Shown in pieces: positions 63,913-64,000 of a stretch of DNA of 64,000 nucleotides. Under the pieces are notes generated by a model that did not search any database, was not told the DNA's origin, and saw nothing but the letters and a program-made list of their open reading frames with translations. Within the stretch, counting starts at the first letter, position 1; each line of letters opens with the position of its first letter. The DNA lies in NCBI GenBank assembly GCA_026196875.1, contig JAPHTP010000010.1:1-64000 (forward strand), given 5' to 3'. The DNA comes from Kangiellaceae bacterium (GTDB taxonomy: Bacteria; Pseudomonadota; Gammaproteobacteria; Enterobacterales; Kangiellaceae). A program made the position numbers and the translations under genes.

Positions 63913-64000
63913 TTACAAGAAACCGTCAATCACTATGGTAATTTACCTCTCATCTAAACAGTAGCTCTTGATTTTCGCATTTTGCAACTGATTATGAGGC

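Noticed and set aside
1-64000. CRISPR arrays, tRNA or rRNA genes, insertion sequences, prophage genes
   Set aside because: No regularly spaced direct repeats of CRISPR size, no cloverleaf with GTTCGA arm, no transposase or integrase motif were found by reading both strands.

Overview
This is an AT-rich chromosomal window with short intergenic regions, Shine-Dalgarno-led genes and many c-di-GMP, two-component and sigma-54 genes. The protein families (PspC fusion, DUF2784, DUF502, DUF1853, AcpH, Tsx-like porin, CSS-EAL, H-NOX) suggest a free-living, probably marine gammaproteobacterium. An Aliikangiella/Kangiellaceae- or Alteromonadales-like origin is inference; no rRNA or tRNA is present to test it. 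I see no prophage, transposase, integrase or CRISPR array.

Layout. 1-6.1 kb: a truncated PspC-domain gene, a DUF2784 gene, a metallo-beta-lactamase-fold hydrolase divergent from a TetR regulator with a shared palindrome, an orphan Pycsar-effector-like membrane protein and a gluzincin peptidase. 6.1-16.4 kb: a complete glucose to Entner-Doudoroff block (LacI regulator, glk, second LacI regulator, edd-zwf-pgl-eda-gap) with a recurring TGACACCGGTGTCA-type operator, followed by a structured transcript candidate with a strong terminator. 16.6-19.5 kb: DUF1853, SDR, AcpH-like and HAD genes. 19.6-25 kb: a Tsx-like porin translationally coupled to a THI5-like/CHASE/PAS/GGDEF/EAL protein, divergent from a membrane-anchored MshEN (c-di-GMP receptor) protein. 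25-34 kb: TerB-like, a ChpA N-terminus-like protein, a diguanylate cyclase, DUF502, a BlaI/M56 pair whose peptidase carries seven 34-residue repeats, and a Sel1 protein. 34.4-38 kb: a sodium/solute symporter with an EgtD-like methyltransferase and a lipoprotein. 38-46 kb: an NtrY/NtrC-type pair divergent from DUF2306-like membrane genes behind a good sigma-54 promoter, then an ABC transporter. 46.5-52.4 kb: two exported PilJ-like proteins and a small outer-membrane barrel, divergent from a response regulator, a kinase and a CSS-EAL phosphodiesterase. 52.5-55.2 kb: Lrp, ornithine cyclodeaminase and arginase. 55.4-59.5 kb: a small membrane protein, a PhoD-like phosphatase, a Zur-like regulator and a gene-poor stretch holding a probable Zur-controlled short transcript. 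59.8-64 kb: an H-NOX / histidine kinase / sigma-54 activator operon facing an unknown gene that has its own sigma-54 promoter.

How genes fit together. The central carbon block turns glucose into glucose-6-P (Glk), 6-phosphogluconate (Zwf, Pgl), pyruvate plus glyceraldehyde-3-P (Edd, Eda) and 1,3-bisphosphoglycerate (Gap), apparently under LacI control. The arginase/cyclodeaminase pair converts arginine to ornithine and then proline, probably under the divergent Lrp. At least three c-di-GMP turnover proteins and one receptor lie in the window. The most interesting units are the H-NOX circuit with a predicted sigma-54 output gene at the right edge, the MshEN membrane receptor beside a THI5-CHASE-GGDEF-EAL/Tsx pair, and the Zur-box transcript at about 58.7-58.9 kb.
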